Source: Singulisphaera sp. GP187
GTDB lineage: Bacteria; Planctomycetota; Phycisphaerae; Phycisphaerales; SM1A02
DNA length: 64,000 bases
Direction of reading: 5' to 3'
Assembly (NCBI GenBank): GCA_945871915.1
Contig: CAMBXO010000003.1
Location: 124,001 to 188,000 of the forward strand
Shown here: positions 50,808 through 58,555 of the stretch, piece after piece
How positions within the stretch are numbered: the stretch's first letter is position 1
Layout: every line of letters starts with the position of its first letter
The notes under the pieces: model-generated
Told to the model about the DNA's origin: nothing
The model's input: only the letters and a program-made list of their open reading frames with translations
The model's database searches: none
Program-made: the position numbers and the translations under genes

Positions 50808-52334
50808 GTGTCCAATGAAACGGTCATCATTCTTGGATGGATCGGGGGCGGTGCATTTGCCATCCTGATGCTGTCGCTGATTTGGTGGTCGCTCTTTGCA
50901 GATCGCTCTATGGGAAATCCGCGATGCCCACACTGCTGGCATTCCATGGCGGGGCGTGCAGAACTTCACTCGACAGCGCGTAATGGAGGTAGCGAACTTC
51001 GTCAGACAGTCGCGGACCAACGCACGGCGCCATGGCAATGTTCCGAATGTGGCGGCATCACCAGTGAACATCAGTTATTTAAAACACGTCGCCGTTGGCG
51101 CCACGCTTGCCTTGCCTTGGCAGCGTTGCTTGCGGCAACCCTTTGGTTGCGATCCAACCTCGTCGCTGGCGGCTGGTGCACGGTGACACCCGATCGTTTG
51201 GTCATTGCGCTTCTTCCGTTCGTTCCCGATGGCACCGAGGCGGCGCATGTGCGTTCTCATTTACGAGATCGCCTTGAAAATGGCTCGCTTTCTACCGCCA
51301 ATGCATTACGAATGATTGACCTCGCGCAGCGTGGCGATGCGCGGACACCTCCCGGAAGCCCGTCGTGGAACGCAACCTACGGCCCGTGGTTGCACGCCAT
51401 CGCGGCACGACTGAGTCGCAGCGGAAGTCCCGACGATGAGCCGCTTCGTCAGGGCGTTCTCCGCCTGCCGCCAACACTTTCGCTGCGAGGATCAGAAATC
51501 TGGTGGGCCGATCAGCCGTGCATTGTCACGGCGTTGGCTCGCGACTGGTGGCCGCAGCCCGTCACTCTGCAATTGCGAGTGCTTCATGTGGAAGGCATTC
51601 CAATGGACCCGGACGTGCTCAAGAATTTGCAAGATTGCAGATGGATTCACAATGCCGATGATCAGTTTGACTCGGGGCTCTCGATCAATCTCGGAAAGCT
51701 TCCAATCGGAGAGCACCACGGCGGCTTACAACTGCAATGGACCGCCGTCGACTCCCCTCGCACGCATGAACCGATCAGTGTTGGCGAATTGATCCTTCCG
51801 ATTCATGTCGATATTCAATCCACGGCGCCTCCATTGACGCCCATAAGCGATGCGGAAATCGATCGCGCCGTGGCCGCATGCTTTGCACCTGGCCTTCGCA
51901 TTCGGCCGGGCCATCCGCCTCAATTCGCTTTTTCAACCCGCCAATTTGAAACCAGCAGCACCCACCTTCGCTCGGTTGCGTTTGGCGTGATCGCACACGC
52001 ATGCGAAGACGGCGTTCCGCGGCGCACACTGCGAATGTGGTGGCGAGGTGGCGGCGGTGACCGCTCCAGCTCCGGATCGGAGTCGCCTGTCGAAGATGCT
52101 CAGCGTCTCATCACGGCGGACACATCGCCACGGTGGACTCTGCGAATTCAAGGCGATGCAGAGTTGGCACAACGAGCCGCACATGAGCCTGTTTCTGCAG
52201 CCGCCACACATTATTGGGCGGGGTCCATCGAAATTCCACTTCAAGTGGAAGTGGTCAACGCGGCGGAAATGATGCGCCCGTGGATCATGGATCGCGCACA
52301 GGCCCCGACCGAACTCCTTCCACCATCGCGATAA
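50808..52334 (+). CDS. Membrane protein with N-terminal zinc ribbon, function unknown
   Basis: 508 aa. A first transmembrane helix (about residues 6-27) is followed by a zinc-ribbon-like pair, CPHCWHSM and QCSECGGIT, and a second helix (ACLALAALLAATLW). The rest, about 380 residues, is soluble and strand-rich with Trp-rich stretches. Two-Cys-pair membrane proteins of this size recur in planctomycetes, but I know of no function. GTG 50808 is used because of the TAGGCT box 7 nt upstream and the absence of a better start. Confidence 0.7.
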   Translation: MSNETVIILGWIGGGAFAILMLSLIWWSLFADRSMGNPRCPHCWHSMAGRAELHSTARNGGSELRQTVADQRTAPWQCSECGGITSEHQLFKTRRRWRHACLALAALLAATLWLRSNLVAGGWCTVTPDRLVIALLPFVPDGTEAAHVRSHLRDRLENGSLSTANALRMIDLAQRGDARTPPGSPSWNATYGPWLHAIAARLSRSGSPDDEPLRQGVLRLPPTLSLRGSEIWWADQPCIVTALARDWWPQPVTLQLRVLHVEGIPMDPDVLKNLQDCRWIHNADDQFDSGLSINLGKLPIGEHHGGLQLQWTAVDSPRTHEPISVGELILPIHVDIQSTAPPLTPISDAEIDRAVAACFAPGLRIRPGHPPQFAFSTRQFETSSTHLRSVAFGVIAHACEDGVPRRTLRMWWRGGGGDRSSSGSESPVEDAQRLITADTSPRWTLRIQGDAELAQRAAHEPVSAAATHYWAGSIEIPLQVEVVNAAEMMRPWIMDRAQAPTELLPPSR

Positions 52335-52337
52335 CAT
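52332..52337 (+). promoter_or_regulatory. -10 box (TAACAT) of the HIT protein gene
   Basis: TAACAT overlaps the preceding stop codon and ends 6 nt before ATG 52344. Confidence 0.5.
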
Positions 52338-52343
52338 CGCCGC

Positions 52344-52904
52344 ATGGAAATGAATCTTTGGGCGCCGTGGCGAATGGCGTACATCCGCGGCCTTGATCAA
52401 CAGGTCTCTGATGCCGCGGCGGGCGGCGCTGTGGAGGGCCCCACCAATTTCCTTGTGGCGGCGTGGAAAAATCCCAAAAACGATATCGAGAATCTGGTGG
52501 TGCATCGGGATGCACAGGGGCTTCTTATGTTGAATCGCTATCCCTATTCCAACGGCCATCTCATGGTGGCTCTAGGCGATGCGCGACCGCGCCTGCTGGA
52601 TTACTCCGCGGAAGCCCGCTCCCACTTCTGGCATCTTGTTGATCTCGGCGCTGCGGTGGTCGAAGCAAGCATGCATCCGCATGGGCTCAACATCGGCGTG
52701 AATCAATCACGGGCCGGTGGCGCTGGACTCCCGGAGCATGTGCATGCGCATGTTGTGCCGCGATGGAATGGTGACACCAATTTTATGGCCACCATTGCGG
52801 GCGCTCGCGTCGTCCCGGAATCACTCGAACATGTTGCGACCCTTTTTCGAACGGCGATGCCGAAGGCTTTGCGTCAAGTCTCCGCCAGTCCAAGTTCGCC
52901 ATAG
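52344..52904 (+). CDS. HIT-family nucleotide hydrolase/adenylyltransferase-like protein
   Basis: 186 aa. The histidine triad is in PEHVHAHVVPRW (HxHxHxx), where the middle His forms the covalent nucleotidyl intermediate. The preceding YPYSNGHLMVAL and GVNQSRAGGAGLPEH are standard for the family. MNLWAPWRMAYIRG near the start is typical of AP4A phosphorylase/galactose uridylyltransferase-like members found in actinobacteria and planctomycetes, so AP4A or related dinucleotides are possible substrates. It is followed by the structured region at 52914-53156. Confidence 0.9.
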   Translation: MEMNLWAPWRMAYIRGLDQQVSDAAAGGAVEGPTNFLVAAWKNPKNDIENLVVHRDAQGLLMLNRYPYSNGHLMVALGDARPRLLDYSAEARSHFWHLVDLGAAVVEASMHPHGLNIGVNQSRAGGAGLPEHVHAHVVPRWNGDTNFMATIAGARVVPESLEHVATLFRTAMPKALRQVSASPSSP

Positions 52905-52913
52905 AATCACTTG

Positions 52914-53156
52914 TCCGCGACCCCTTGCCCCGTCGGGCGGCGGGCCGACCATGCACTCGAACCGATGCGAACACCCAGGAATCCCTCTTCAATGGCTGCG
53001 TCGATGATCAAGCCTCACGCCTTGTGCGGAGTGGAAGGTCGGGCACGATGGCCGGGGATCCCACGTTACAGCTGGGGTTCGAGTTTCTTCGTCGTACCGC
53101 GCAGCCATTGGCTGCGTCAGATTTTCTGCCCTCCCGACGGGGCAAGCGGTCGCGGG
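52914..53156. other. Nested long inverted repeat, probable structured RNA or small inverted-repeat element
   Basis: Arms 52914-52940 and 53130-53156 are complementary over 27 nt: 24 Watson-Crick pairs, one G.T and two mismatches, joined at the closed end by 189 nt. Nested inside, ACTCGAACC (52955-52963) pairs perfectly with GGTTCGAGT (53076-53084), and CTC-CGC/GCG-GAG around 53013-53030 can form a third helix. The whole 273-bp gap between the HIT gene and the small lipoprotein is filled by it. It matches none of RNase P, SRP, tmRNA or 6S RNA patterns that I know. Strand is undecided; plus is likelier from its neighbours. Confidence 0.55.
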
Positions 53157-53163
53157 TTCTTGC

Positions 53164-53169
53164 TATTCT
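53164..53169 (+). promoter_or_regulatory. -10 box (TATTCT) of the small lipoprotein
   Basis: TATTCT ends 8 nt before ATG 53178 and begins 8 nt after the 3' arm of the inverted repeat. Confidence 0.5.
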
Positions 53170-53177
53170 TCCGCTCC

Positions 53178-53513
53178 ATGATTCGCACTTCCACCCTTCT
53201 TCTCGTCGTTGCGTTCTGCGTAAGTTGCCGCTCGCAGCCCACCTACTTGCCCAACGGTGATTTGGCACCGGCAACCTCCAAGGACTATGAGAAGAATGGA
53301 ATTTACGATGTGAGTTTTGACGCGATCAAGAACAACCCGTCGCCGGAACTCTCAGGCATGAACGAGCGGGATGTTGATATTCAACGAAACCTTTCGGTGA
53401 ACACCAATCAATCGACCCGAATGTTTTGGAGCGACCTCGGTCGCATTTGGTTTGCGGATCAACCCAGTCCACTTTCGCCTTATCCAACGATCAATACCAC
53501 TGGCAACCCGTAG
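53178..53513 (+). CDS. Small lipoprotein of unknown function
   Basis: 111 aa. The signal MIRTSTLLLVVAFCVSC has the lipobox VSC, giving a mature lipoprotein with Cys17 at its start. The mature part contains LPNGDLAPATSKDYEKNGIYDVSFDAIKNNPSP and ends PYPTINTTGNP. No family is recognised. A frame open further upstream through the inverted repeat is ignored, because the signal peptide begins at 53178 and a TATTCT box lies 8 nt before it. An intrinsic terminator follows at 53541. Confidence 0.75.
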   Translation: MIRTSTLLLVVAFCVSCRSQPTYLPNGDLAPATSKDYEKNGIYDVSFDAIKNNPSPELSGMNERDVDIQRNLSVNTNQSTRMFWSDLGRIWFADQPSPLSPYPTINTTGNP

Positions 53514-53540
53514 CGTTTGAACTCACAGCCGGAACCCCAC

Positions 53541-53577
53541 CAGACCCGCCATGCAGGCGGGTCTGTTCTTTTGCGCC
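53541..53577 (+). terminator. Intrinsic terminator after the small lipoprotein
   Basis: CAGACCCGCC (53541-53550) pairs perfectly with GGCGGGTCTG (53556-53565) over a 5-nt loop ATGCA, followed by TTCTTTT. It lies 27 nt after the lipoprotein stop. Confidence 0.9.
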
Positions 53578-53621
53578 ACGCTTTTTCAAAGATTCACGTC
53601 CATCCGTCGATACTTCACTCC

Positions 53622-53627
53622 TAGAGT
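53622..53627 (+). promoter_or_regulatory. -10 box (TAGAGT) of the MFS gene
   Basis: TAGAGT ends 10 nt before ATG 53638, which supports that start over the in-frame ATG at 53674. Confidence 0.5.
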
Positions 53628-53637
53628 CAACCCTTCG

Positions 53638-54999
53638 ATGGCCCAGACCACTCTTCAATTTTTTCGCAGCGTCATGGCCACCGTAAGCCTTCGAAACTTT
53701 CACCCCAATCGTTTCCCCGTGCTCAGTCGCGCCTCGTATGTACGCGAAATGTTGAGCTGGGCATTCCTTCCGCTCTTTCTCGGTGCGATTGAAGGCGGGG
53801 CACTGGGCGTCGTTGTAAAAAAAGCATTCGCAGCTTCAGGCGTCTCCGCCATGGAACTCAACTTTGCGGTGGCGGTGGTCATCGCAGCGCCGAATGTTGC
53901 CAACCTCACCAGTTTCGCGTGGGCCGGCCTTGCCCGCGGTCGACGGAAAGTTCCCTATATCGCAACGCTGCAGACCATCACGGCTGCATGCGTGGCACTG
54001 ATTGCGGCCATGCCAGAAAATCGCATTGGATTGTGGGGCATCTGTGCCTTGGCCACGCTTGCACGCATCACATGGACTGGCGTCATCACGTTGCGTGCAT
54101 CGGTGTGGCGTGCCAACTACCCGCGTGAAGTGCGAGCCCGTATTGCAGGCAACATGGCAACGGTGCAAGCGCTGGTGCTTGCGTTGAGTGGTTGGATTCT
54201 TGGCATGGGCATGGATATTTCACCCAGCAGTTTCCACATTCTCTTTCCCGCGCTGGCCCTCGTTGGCATCGTGGGAAATATTGTGTGGCGAGGCGTGCCG
54301 GTGCGTGGCGAGGACCGCACGCTTCGAACTGAAGCCGCGGACGTGGCCACTTCGTCACGCATCGATCCTGTGCGAATGATTCGCGTGCTTCAGGATGATG
54401 GTCCGTATGCAAAGTTCATGATGTGGATGACGGTCTTCGGTCTAGGCAATCTCATGATCGGTGCTCCACAGGCCATCATGCTTGAAGACGAAATGCATGC
54501 CACCTACACCCAAGGCATTCTCGCAACCACCATCATCCCGCTTCTGGTCATGCCGCTGGCTATTCCTTTTTGGGCCCGCCACCTCGACCGCAGTCATGTG
54601 GTGGACTTTCGGTCGCACCACGCGTGGAGTTTTGTCGCCGCCACAGCCTTGTTGTTTTTCGCCGCGCTCGCACAATCCATGCCGCTCTACTACATCGCTG
54701 GCGCCATGCTTGGCATCGGATTTGCCGGCGGAAGTCTTGCGTGGAATATCGGTCACCAAGATTTTGCACCACCCGAACGGGATGCCGATTACATGGCGGT
54801 GCATGTCACCCTGAATGGCTTGCGAGGCTTGGTCGCCCCTTTTCTTGCGGTGGCGTTGTATGAATCGCTCAAGGCATGGGACTTGGCACCGTGGACCTTT
54901 GGGGTGTGCACCATTGTGAATGCCATCGGTGCATGGGGGTTTGTGGCCATGCGACGCCAGAGGCGGCATCGGCGAACCACGCTCGTCGCCACCACCTGA
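53638..54999 (+). CDS. MFS transporter
   Basis: 453 aa with about 12 predicted transmembrane helices. The first reads MLSWAFLPLFLGAIEGGALGVVVKKAF, and the second half opens with AKFMMWMTVFGLGNLMIGAPQAIMLEDEMHATY. GFAGGSLAWNIGHQDFAPPERDADYMAVHVTLNGLRGLVAPFLAVALYESL is a late helix pair rich in conserved Gly/Asp, as in MFS_1 members. The substrate is unknown. The start at 53638 is fixed by the TAGAGT box; Met 13 at 53674 is the alternative. A second, unrelated-looking MFS gene lies at 60419. Confidence 0.85.
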   Translation: MAQTTLQFFRSVMATVSLRNFHPNRFPVLSRASYVREMLSWAFLPLFLGAIEGGALGVVVKKAFAASGVSAMELNFAVAVVIAAPNVANLTSFAWAGLARGRRKVPYIATLQTITAACVALIAAMPENRIGLWGICALATLARITWTGVITLRASVWRANYPREVRARIAGNMATVQALVLALSGWILGMGMDISPSSFHILFPALALVGIVGNIVWRGVPVRGEDRTLRTEAADVATSSRIDPVRMIRVLQDDGPYAKFMMWMTVFGLGNLMIGAPQAIMLEDEMHATYTQGILATTIIPLLVMPLAIPFWARHLDRSHVVDFRSHHAWSFVAATALLFFAALAQSMPLYYIAGAMLGIGFAGGSLAWNIGHQDFAPPERDADYMAVHVTLNGLRGLVAPFLAVALYESLKAWDLAPWTFGVCTIVNAIGAWGFVAMRRQRRHRRTTLVATT

Positions 55000-55155
55000 A
55001 GAACGCAACCCCTTGGTTGACCCGTGATTTTCGCTACCATGCTCGGCCCGGCATTTCAAACGCCGGTGCCGTGAACACGTGTTCACGCACACTGTCCTAG
55101 CCGTTCCGGCGCTTTCGCTCCGGCGGCGCAACTCGCACCCCTCATTCACACCCAT

Positions 55156-56913
55156 ATGGTCAACCACAATCTCATTGAGCAACTCGCTCTCGACTCAAAC
55201 GCTGCCGACCTCTTGCTCCAGGAAGCCTTCGGCGACACCTCAGACATTGCAACAATTCTTGGCGACGAACTCGCCGCCGTCGGCGCTGGCAACATCGTTA
55301 AAGGCCGCGTTGTCGGCATTAGCGGTGACTTTGTCATCGTGGACATTCGCGGAAAGAGCGAAGGTCAAGTTGAAAAATCCGAATTCGACGAGGCAGGCGG
55401 CGTCGCCATTGGCGATGAAGTCGAAGTCCTTGTTGAAGAAACCGACGCCGAGGATGGCGGGATCACGCTCAGCAAGCGCAAGGCCGATCGAATCCGCGGC
55501 TGGGAACAATTGCTGCTCACTCGCAAGGAAGGCGATGTGGTGGAAGGCAAAGCACTTCGCAAGATCAAGGGCGGACTGCTGGTGGACATCGGCGTTCCGG
55601 TTTTCCTTCCAGCCAGCCAAGTGGATGTGCGTCGCCCCGGCGATATCGGTGATTTCATTGGAAAGAATGTCCGCGCTGTCATTCTGAAAATTGACGAAGA
55701 GCGTCGCAACATCGTCATCAGCCGTCGCAAGTTGATCGAAGAAGAGCGCGAAGGTGCCAAGCGTCGCTTGATGGACAATGTGAAAGAGGGCGATGTTGTT
55801 CGCGGAACCGTCACCAACATTGCGGAGTTCGGTGCTTTCATCGACCTCGGCGGTTTGGACGGATTGCTGCACATCACCGACATGAGTTGGGGTCGCGTGA
55901 ATCATCCAAGCGAAATCGTGCGCATCGGCGACGAGATCGAAGTCAAAATTCTGAACATCGACCGAGATCGCGAAAAGATCGCGCTGGGCCTGAAGCAGAA
56001 AGAAGCCAGTCCATGGGAGGAGATCGAGCAGAAGTATCCGGTCAACGCCCGCGTGAAGGGATCTGTGGTCAGCCTGATGAGTTACGGCGCGTTTGTTCGA
56101 CTTGAGGATGGCATCGAGGGCTTGGTGCATGTCAGCGAAATGAGTTGGACTCGCCGCATCAATCACCCAAGCGAACTTGTCGCAGTCGGTGCCGAACTGG
56201 ATGTCGTGATCTTGGAGATCAACAAAGACAAACTCGAAATCTCGCTCGGTATGAAGCAGACCGAAGTGAATCCGTGGGAATTGGTCGCTGAGAAATATCC
56301 CCCCGGCACCATTATTGAAGGCAAGGTTCGCAACTTGGCCAACTACGGCGCGTTCATTGAGATCGAGCCTGGCATCGACGGGTTGCTGCATGTCAGTGAC
56401 ATCAGCTGGACCAAGAAGGTGGCACACCCAAATGAGGCCTTCAAGAAGGGCGACTCACTTCGATGCGTGGTGCTTGATGTGGATCGCGAGAAGCAGCGCG
56501 TGGGTCTTGGCACCAAGCAACTCAGCGAGGATCCGTGGGTGGAAGCCATCCCCGGTGCATATCGACCCGGCATGATCGTGAAGGGTCATATCACCAAGAT
56601 CACCAACTTCGGCGTGTTTGTGGAATTGGAAGACGGCCTCGAAGGCTTGCTGCACATCAGCGAACTTTCCGACCAGAAGGTGGAAAATCCGCTCGATGTT
56701 GTGAAGCCAGGCCAAGAAGTCGATGTGAAGATTCTTCGCGTGGACACGGCCGATCGCAAGATTGGTCTCAGCCTCAAGCGAGCCCAATGGGGCGCGGGAA
56801 TGGCTGGCATGGATCAGGATCTTCCAGCCGACGATTCACTCCGTGGCAAGGGTCCAACTCGAGGCGGCATGGACGACCATGGCGCATTGGGTACGGACAA
56901 GATCAAGTTCTGA
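55156..56913 (+). CDS. rpsA: Ribosomal protein S1
   Basis: 585 aa with six S1 domains at about residues 47-108, 127-193, 212-281, 297-367, 385-454 and 472-541. It binds mRNA for translation initiation on the 30S subunit. Domain 3 onwards shows the canonical pattern GTVTNIAEFGAFIDLGGLDGLLHITDMSW and its repeats, and the first two domains are the more divergent ribosome-binding type. A charged tail of about 40 residues follows. The 156-bp leader has a TTGACC-like box and TACCAT near 55017-55040, spaced too closely for a standard promoter. ATG 55156 has no Shine-Dalgarno, common for rpsA. A terminator follows at 56948. Confidence 0.96.
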   Translation: MVNHNLIEQLALDSNAADLLLQEAFGDTSDIATILGDELAAVGAGNIVKGRVVGISGDFVIVDIRGKSEGQVEKSEFDEAGGVAIGDEVEVLVEETDAEDGGITLSKRKADRIRGWEQLLLTRKEGDVVEGKALRKIKGGLLVDIGVPVFLPASQVDVRRPGDIGDFIGKNVRAVILKIDEERRNIVISRRKLIEEEREGAKRRLMDNVKEGDVVRGTVTNIAEFGAFIDLGGLDGLLHITDMSWGRVNHPSEIVRIGDEIEVKILNIDRDREKIALGLKQKEASPWEEIEQKYPVNARVKGSVVSLMSYGAFVRLEDGIEGLVHVSEMSWTRRINHPSELVAVGAELDVVILEINKDKLEISLGMKQTEVNPWELVAEKYPPGTIIEGKVRNLANYGAFIEIEPGIDGLLHVSDISWTKKVAHPNEAFKKGDSLRCVVLDVDREKQRVGLGTKQLSEDPWVEAIPGAYRPGMIVKGHITKITNFGVFVELEDGLEGLLHISELSDQKVENPLDVVKPGQEVDVKILRVDTADRKIGLSLKRAQWGAGMAGMDQDLPADDSLRGKGPTRGGMDDHGALGTDKIKF

Positions 56914-56928
56914 TTTCGCAACTCCATT

Positions 56929-57021
56929 TACTCAACTCACCTAACACAACGACCTCGGCACAATGCCGAGGTCGTTTCATTTTCCCCGTTGCCGCTAGGG
57001 AGCTGAGGGAACACAGCACCC
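56929..57021 (+). repeat. 93-bp direct repeat, copy 1 (contains the rpsA terminator)
   Basis: Identical at 91 of 93 positions to 58279-58371, offset by exactly 1350 bp. The two differences are close together near the left end. This copy directly follows rpsA. The repeat contains the 13-bp terminator stem and a further 45 bp ending in GGGAACACAGCACCC. Confidence 0.95.
56948..56982 (+). terminator. rpsA intrinsic terminator
   Basis: AACGACCTCGGCA (56948-56960) pairs perfectly with TGCCGAGGTCGTT (56964-56976) over a CAA loop, followed by TCATTTTCC. It lies 35 nt after the rpsA stop. Confidence 0.9.
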
Positions 57022-57354
57022 AGCCGCCTCCGCACTGTTCATGAAAGACACGCCGTGATTCACACTTCTGAATTACCCCGAACTGAAACGACGATTGTTT
57101 GTGGCGACTTATTTGGTGAAAGGAGTGGAATTGTGGAATACAACGCCAGTCGAATCCACGTAGACCCGATTTCCGCACAAACATGGGCGACTTGTCGGCG
57201 GGCAAGGGGCGCAGGTTCCCGATCGCGACACACTTCGTAATTGTGGTTGGCCTCGGCATCAATTGCGCAAACCCCCGCCCAAGCGTTTTCCCGTGTCCGA
57301 ACACCGACCTGTCACGAGTGAATGAATTTTCATGGCCCACGCTTTGACAGCGTG
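57022..57354. other. 333 bp without a recognisable gene, inside the repeat-flanked insertion
   Basis: This stretch lies between repeat copy 1 and the stop of the TerB-HIRAN gene. Short open frames on both strands show no family features. A weak hairpin CACGCT-TTGAC-AGCGTG (57338-57354) sits right at the 3' end of the TerB-HIRAN gene but lacks a U-tract. It may be the remains of former cargo. Confidence 0.5.
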
Positions 57355-58248
57355 CTACTTCCGAATGGCAACGACAAGAATCGCCATGACAAGGGACACA
57401 ATAACAAGGTACAACACCAATCGAACGCTACAGTAGGACGTTAGCCCACCGCATTGCGTTGACTCGCTTCGAACGCGAAGGCCAGGGAGCGTCGCATCTT
57501 GCCCGAAAGTTGCCACAATGACGATTGGAATGGGCGAGTAACCGCCAGTTAAGACTCTGTAAATACTGGCCTGATACTTGCAGCCTGAATCAAGTTCCGC
57601 TGCCAAGTCGGCGGCATGGGTTACACCTTGACCATCGCACTCGGGGACATAACCAATTTCCACCATTCCCTCAGTGATGTAGAGGCGACATGCGTTGCGG
57701 CTGTGTTGATTTTTCGGCTCACGAATGACGATCACTTCCCGACCCACTTCTGCGTGAGCGAGAATCCGCTCTGGCCTATCTTCAAATCGTGTCCCAGCAA
57801 CCATAAAGTTGTAGTGACCGCGTTTCTTGTTGAGGATCCGCTCGGCCCTCAACTTCTCATTCGCTTGCTCCTGCCGCTCTTGCCCAGCAGCCTCTTCAAC
57901 CTCTGCGATTTCCTTGTTCCTCTCGCGGATCTCTAAGCGGTTTCCCTTTGCAATCGAAGTCAAATCACTTGGAAGGACTCGCTCTACTGCTTTGTAAAGG
58001 GTCTCTTGTTCCTCTCGAGTCACCTTTCCATCGGCGATGATGGCCTCTACCGTATCGGCGAGGAACGAAATCGCGGGCAGCGGAGACTCCCTATTTCGTT
58101 TAATCCACTTCGTAAGTTCAATCACTTCAGGCGCGTCGAACTTTCCGTCCTGCGTAATGGTTTGCAGCAGCTGAATCAACTCTAGACCTTCGGCAGTCTC
58201 GCGTTGCGTTTTGGTCAGTCTGAGGTGCTTCCCCGTCGGCACTTGCAT
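57355..58248 (-). CDS. TerB-like/HIRAN/transmembrane accessory protein
   Basis: 297 aa. Residues about 20-95 are TerB-like (ELIQLLQTITQDGKFDAPEVIELTKWI, then ADTVEAIIADGKVTREEQETLYKAVERVL, paired acidic helices). A charged helix follows (about 100-145). Residues 146-230 are a HIRAN domain: FMVAGTRFEDRPERI, EVIVIREPKNQHSRNACRLYITEGMVEIGYVPEC. A single transmembrane helix lies at 274-295. HIRAN domains bind DNA ends or occur beside helicases and nucleases; TerB modules occur in tellurite/stress and defence systems. It lies alone, antisense to its neighbours, between the two 93-bp repeats. Its base composition (about 50% GC in two lines counted) looks lower than the window's. A role in defence is only an inference. 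Confidence 0.8.
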   Translation of the reverse strand: MQVPTGKHLRLTKTQRETAEGLELIQLLQTITQDGKFDAPEVIELTKWIKRNRESPLPAISFLADTVEAIIADGKVTREEQETLYKAVERVLPSDLTSIAKGNRLEIRERNKEIAEVEEAAGQERQEQANEKLRAERILNKKRGHYNFMVAGTRFEDRPERILAHAEVGREVIVIREPKNQHSRNACRLYITEGMVEIGYVPECDGQGVTHAADLAAELDSGCKYQASIYRVLTGGYSPIPIVIVATFGQDATLPGLRVRSESTQCGGLTSYCSVRLVLYLVIVSLVMAILVVAIRK

Positions 58249-58278
58249 GAAAGGAGTTTACTCGCGTTCGCGCACCCC

Positions 58279-58371
58279 TACTCAACTCACCCAATACAAC
58301 GACCTCGGCACAATGCCGAGGTCGTTTCATTTTCCCCGTTGCCGCTAGGGAGCTGAGGGAACACAGCACCC
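58279..58371 (+). repeat. 93-bp direct repeat, copy 2
   Basis: Second copy of 56929-57021 (91/93 identical), in the same orientation. Unlike copy 1 it has no plus-strand gene in front of it, so its terminator stem (58298-58326) has no obvious use there. It marks the right edge of the insertion. Confidence 0.95.
58298..58332 (+). terminator. Duplicated terminator stem in repeat copy 2
   Basis: Same 13-bp stem, CAA loop and TCATTTTCC tail as the rpsA terminator. No plus-strand gene ends upstream of it, so it may only insulate the locus. Confidence 0.6.
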
Positions 58372-58484
58372 TTGCCAGATTTGCGATTGCACTTTCAACA
58401 CAAAGCCATGAAGCCAAGCAGCGCGAAGCCAATGAGGCGGCGCTTGCGGTCTCCAAGTTTGATGAATCGGTGCAGGGAACGCAT
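58372..58484 (-). pseudogene. Possible truncated and frameshifted small membrane-protein gene
   Basis: A minus-strand frame starts at ATG 58484 with MRSLHRFIKLGDRKRRLIG, then a hydrophobic run, FALLGFMALC, and meets TGA at 58395-58397. A one-base shift continues the frame as VESAIANLAR up to the edge of repeat copy 2. The amino-terminal layout (basic then hydrophobic) looks like a real membrane-protein N-terminus, divergent from the gene at 58556. It would be a gene cut off by the repeat. Chance is not excluded. Confidence 0.3.
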
Positions 58485-58543
58485 CGCAAATCTCGAGTTG
58501 CCTTGTCGGAGCCGCCCGATCACAAGACCAAGGCGGCTCCGGC

Positions 58544-58549
58544 TACGCT
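58544..58549 (+). promoter_or_regulatory. -10 box (TACGCT) of the 600-aa exported protein
   Basis: TACGCT ends 6 nt before ATG 58556. Confidence 0.5.
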
Positions 58550-58555
58550 CCCACC

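Noticed and set aside
52914..53156. The structured region as RNase P, SRP or tmRNA
   Set aside because: GGAGTGGAAGGTCGGGC slightly resembles RNase P and SRP motifs, but the region is too short for RNase P and lacks the SRP apical loop and any tmRNA tag.
52911..53177. A plus-strand frame continuous with the small lipoprotein from 52911 through the inverted repeat
   Set aside because: The lipoprotein signal peptide begins at 53178 with a promoter box just before it, and the upstream frame translates the palindromic region without family features.
55017..55040. TTGACC and TACCAT as a standard sigma-70 promoter of rpsA
   Set aside because: The spacer is 12 nt, too short; kept only as a remark under rpsA.
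56929..57021. The 93-bp repeat as an integron attC site
   Set aside because: ACTCAAC and ACCTAAC match the RYYYAAC core, but no matching GTTRRRY partner lies in the correct order, and no integrase or cassette array is nearby.
56903..57340. A 145-aa minus-strand frame inside the insertion
   Set aside because: It translates the repeat itself and shows no signal, membrane or family features; its twin frame over copy 2 behaves the same, which points to a by-product of the repeat.
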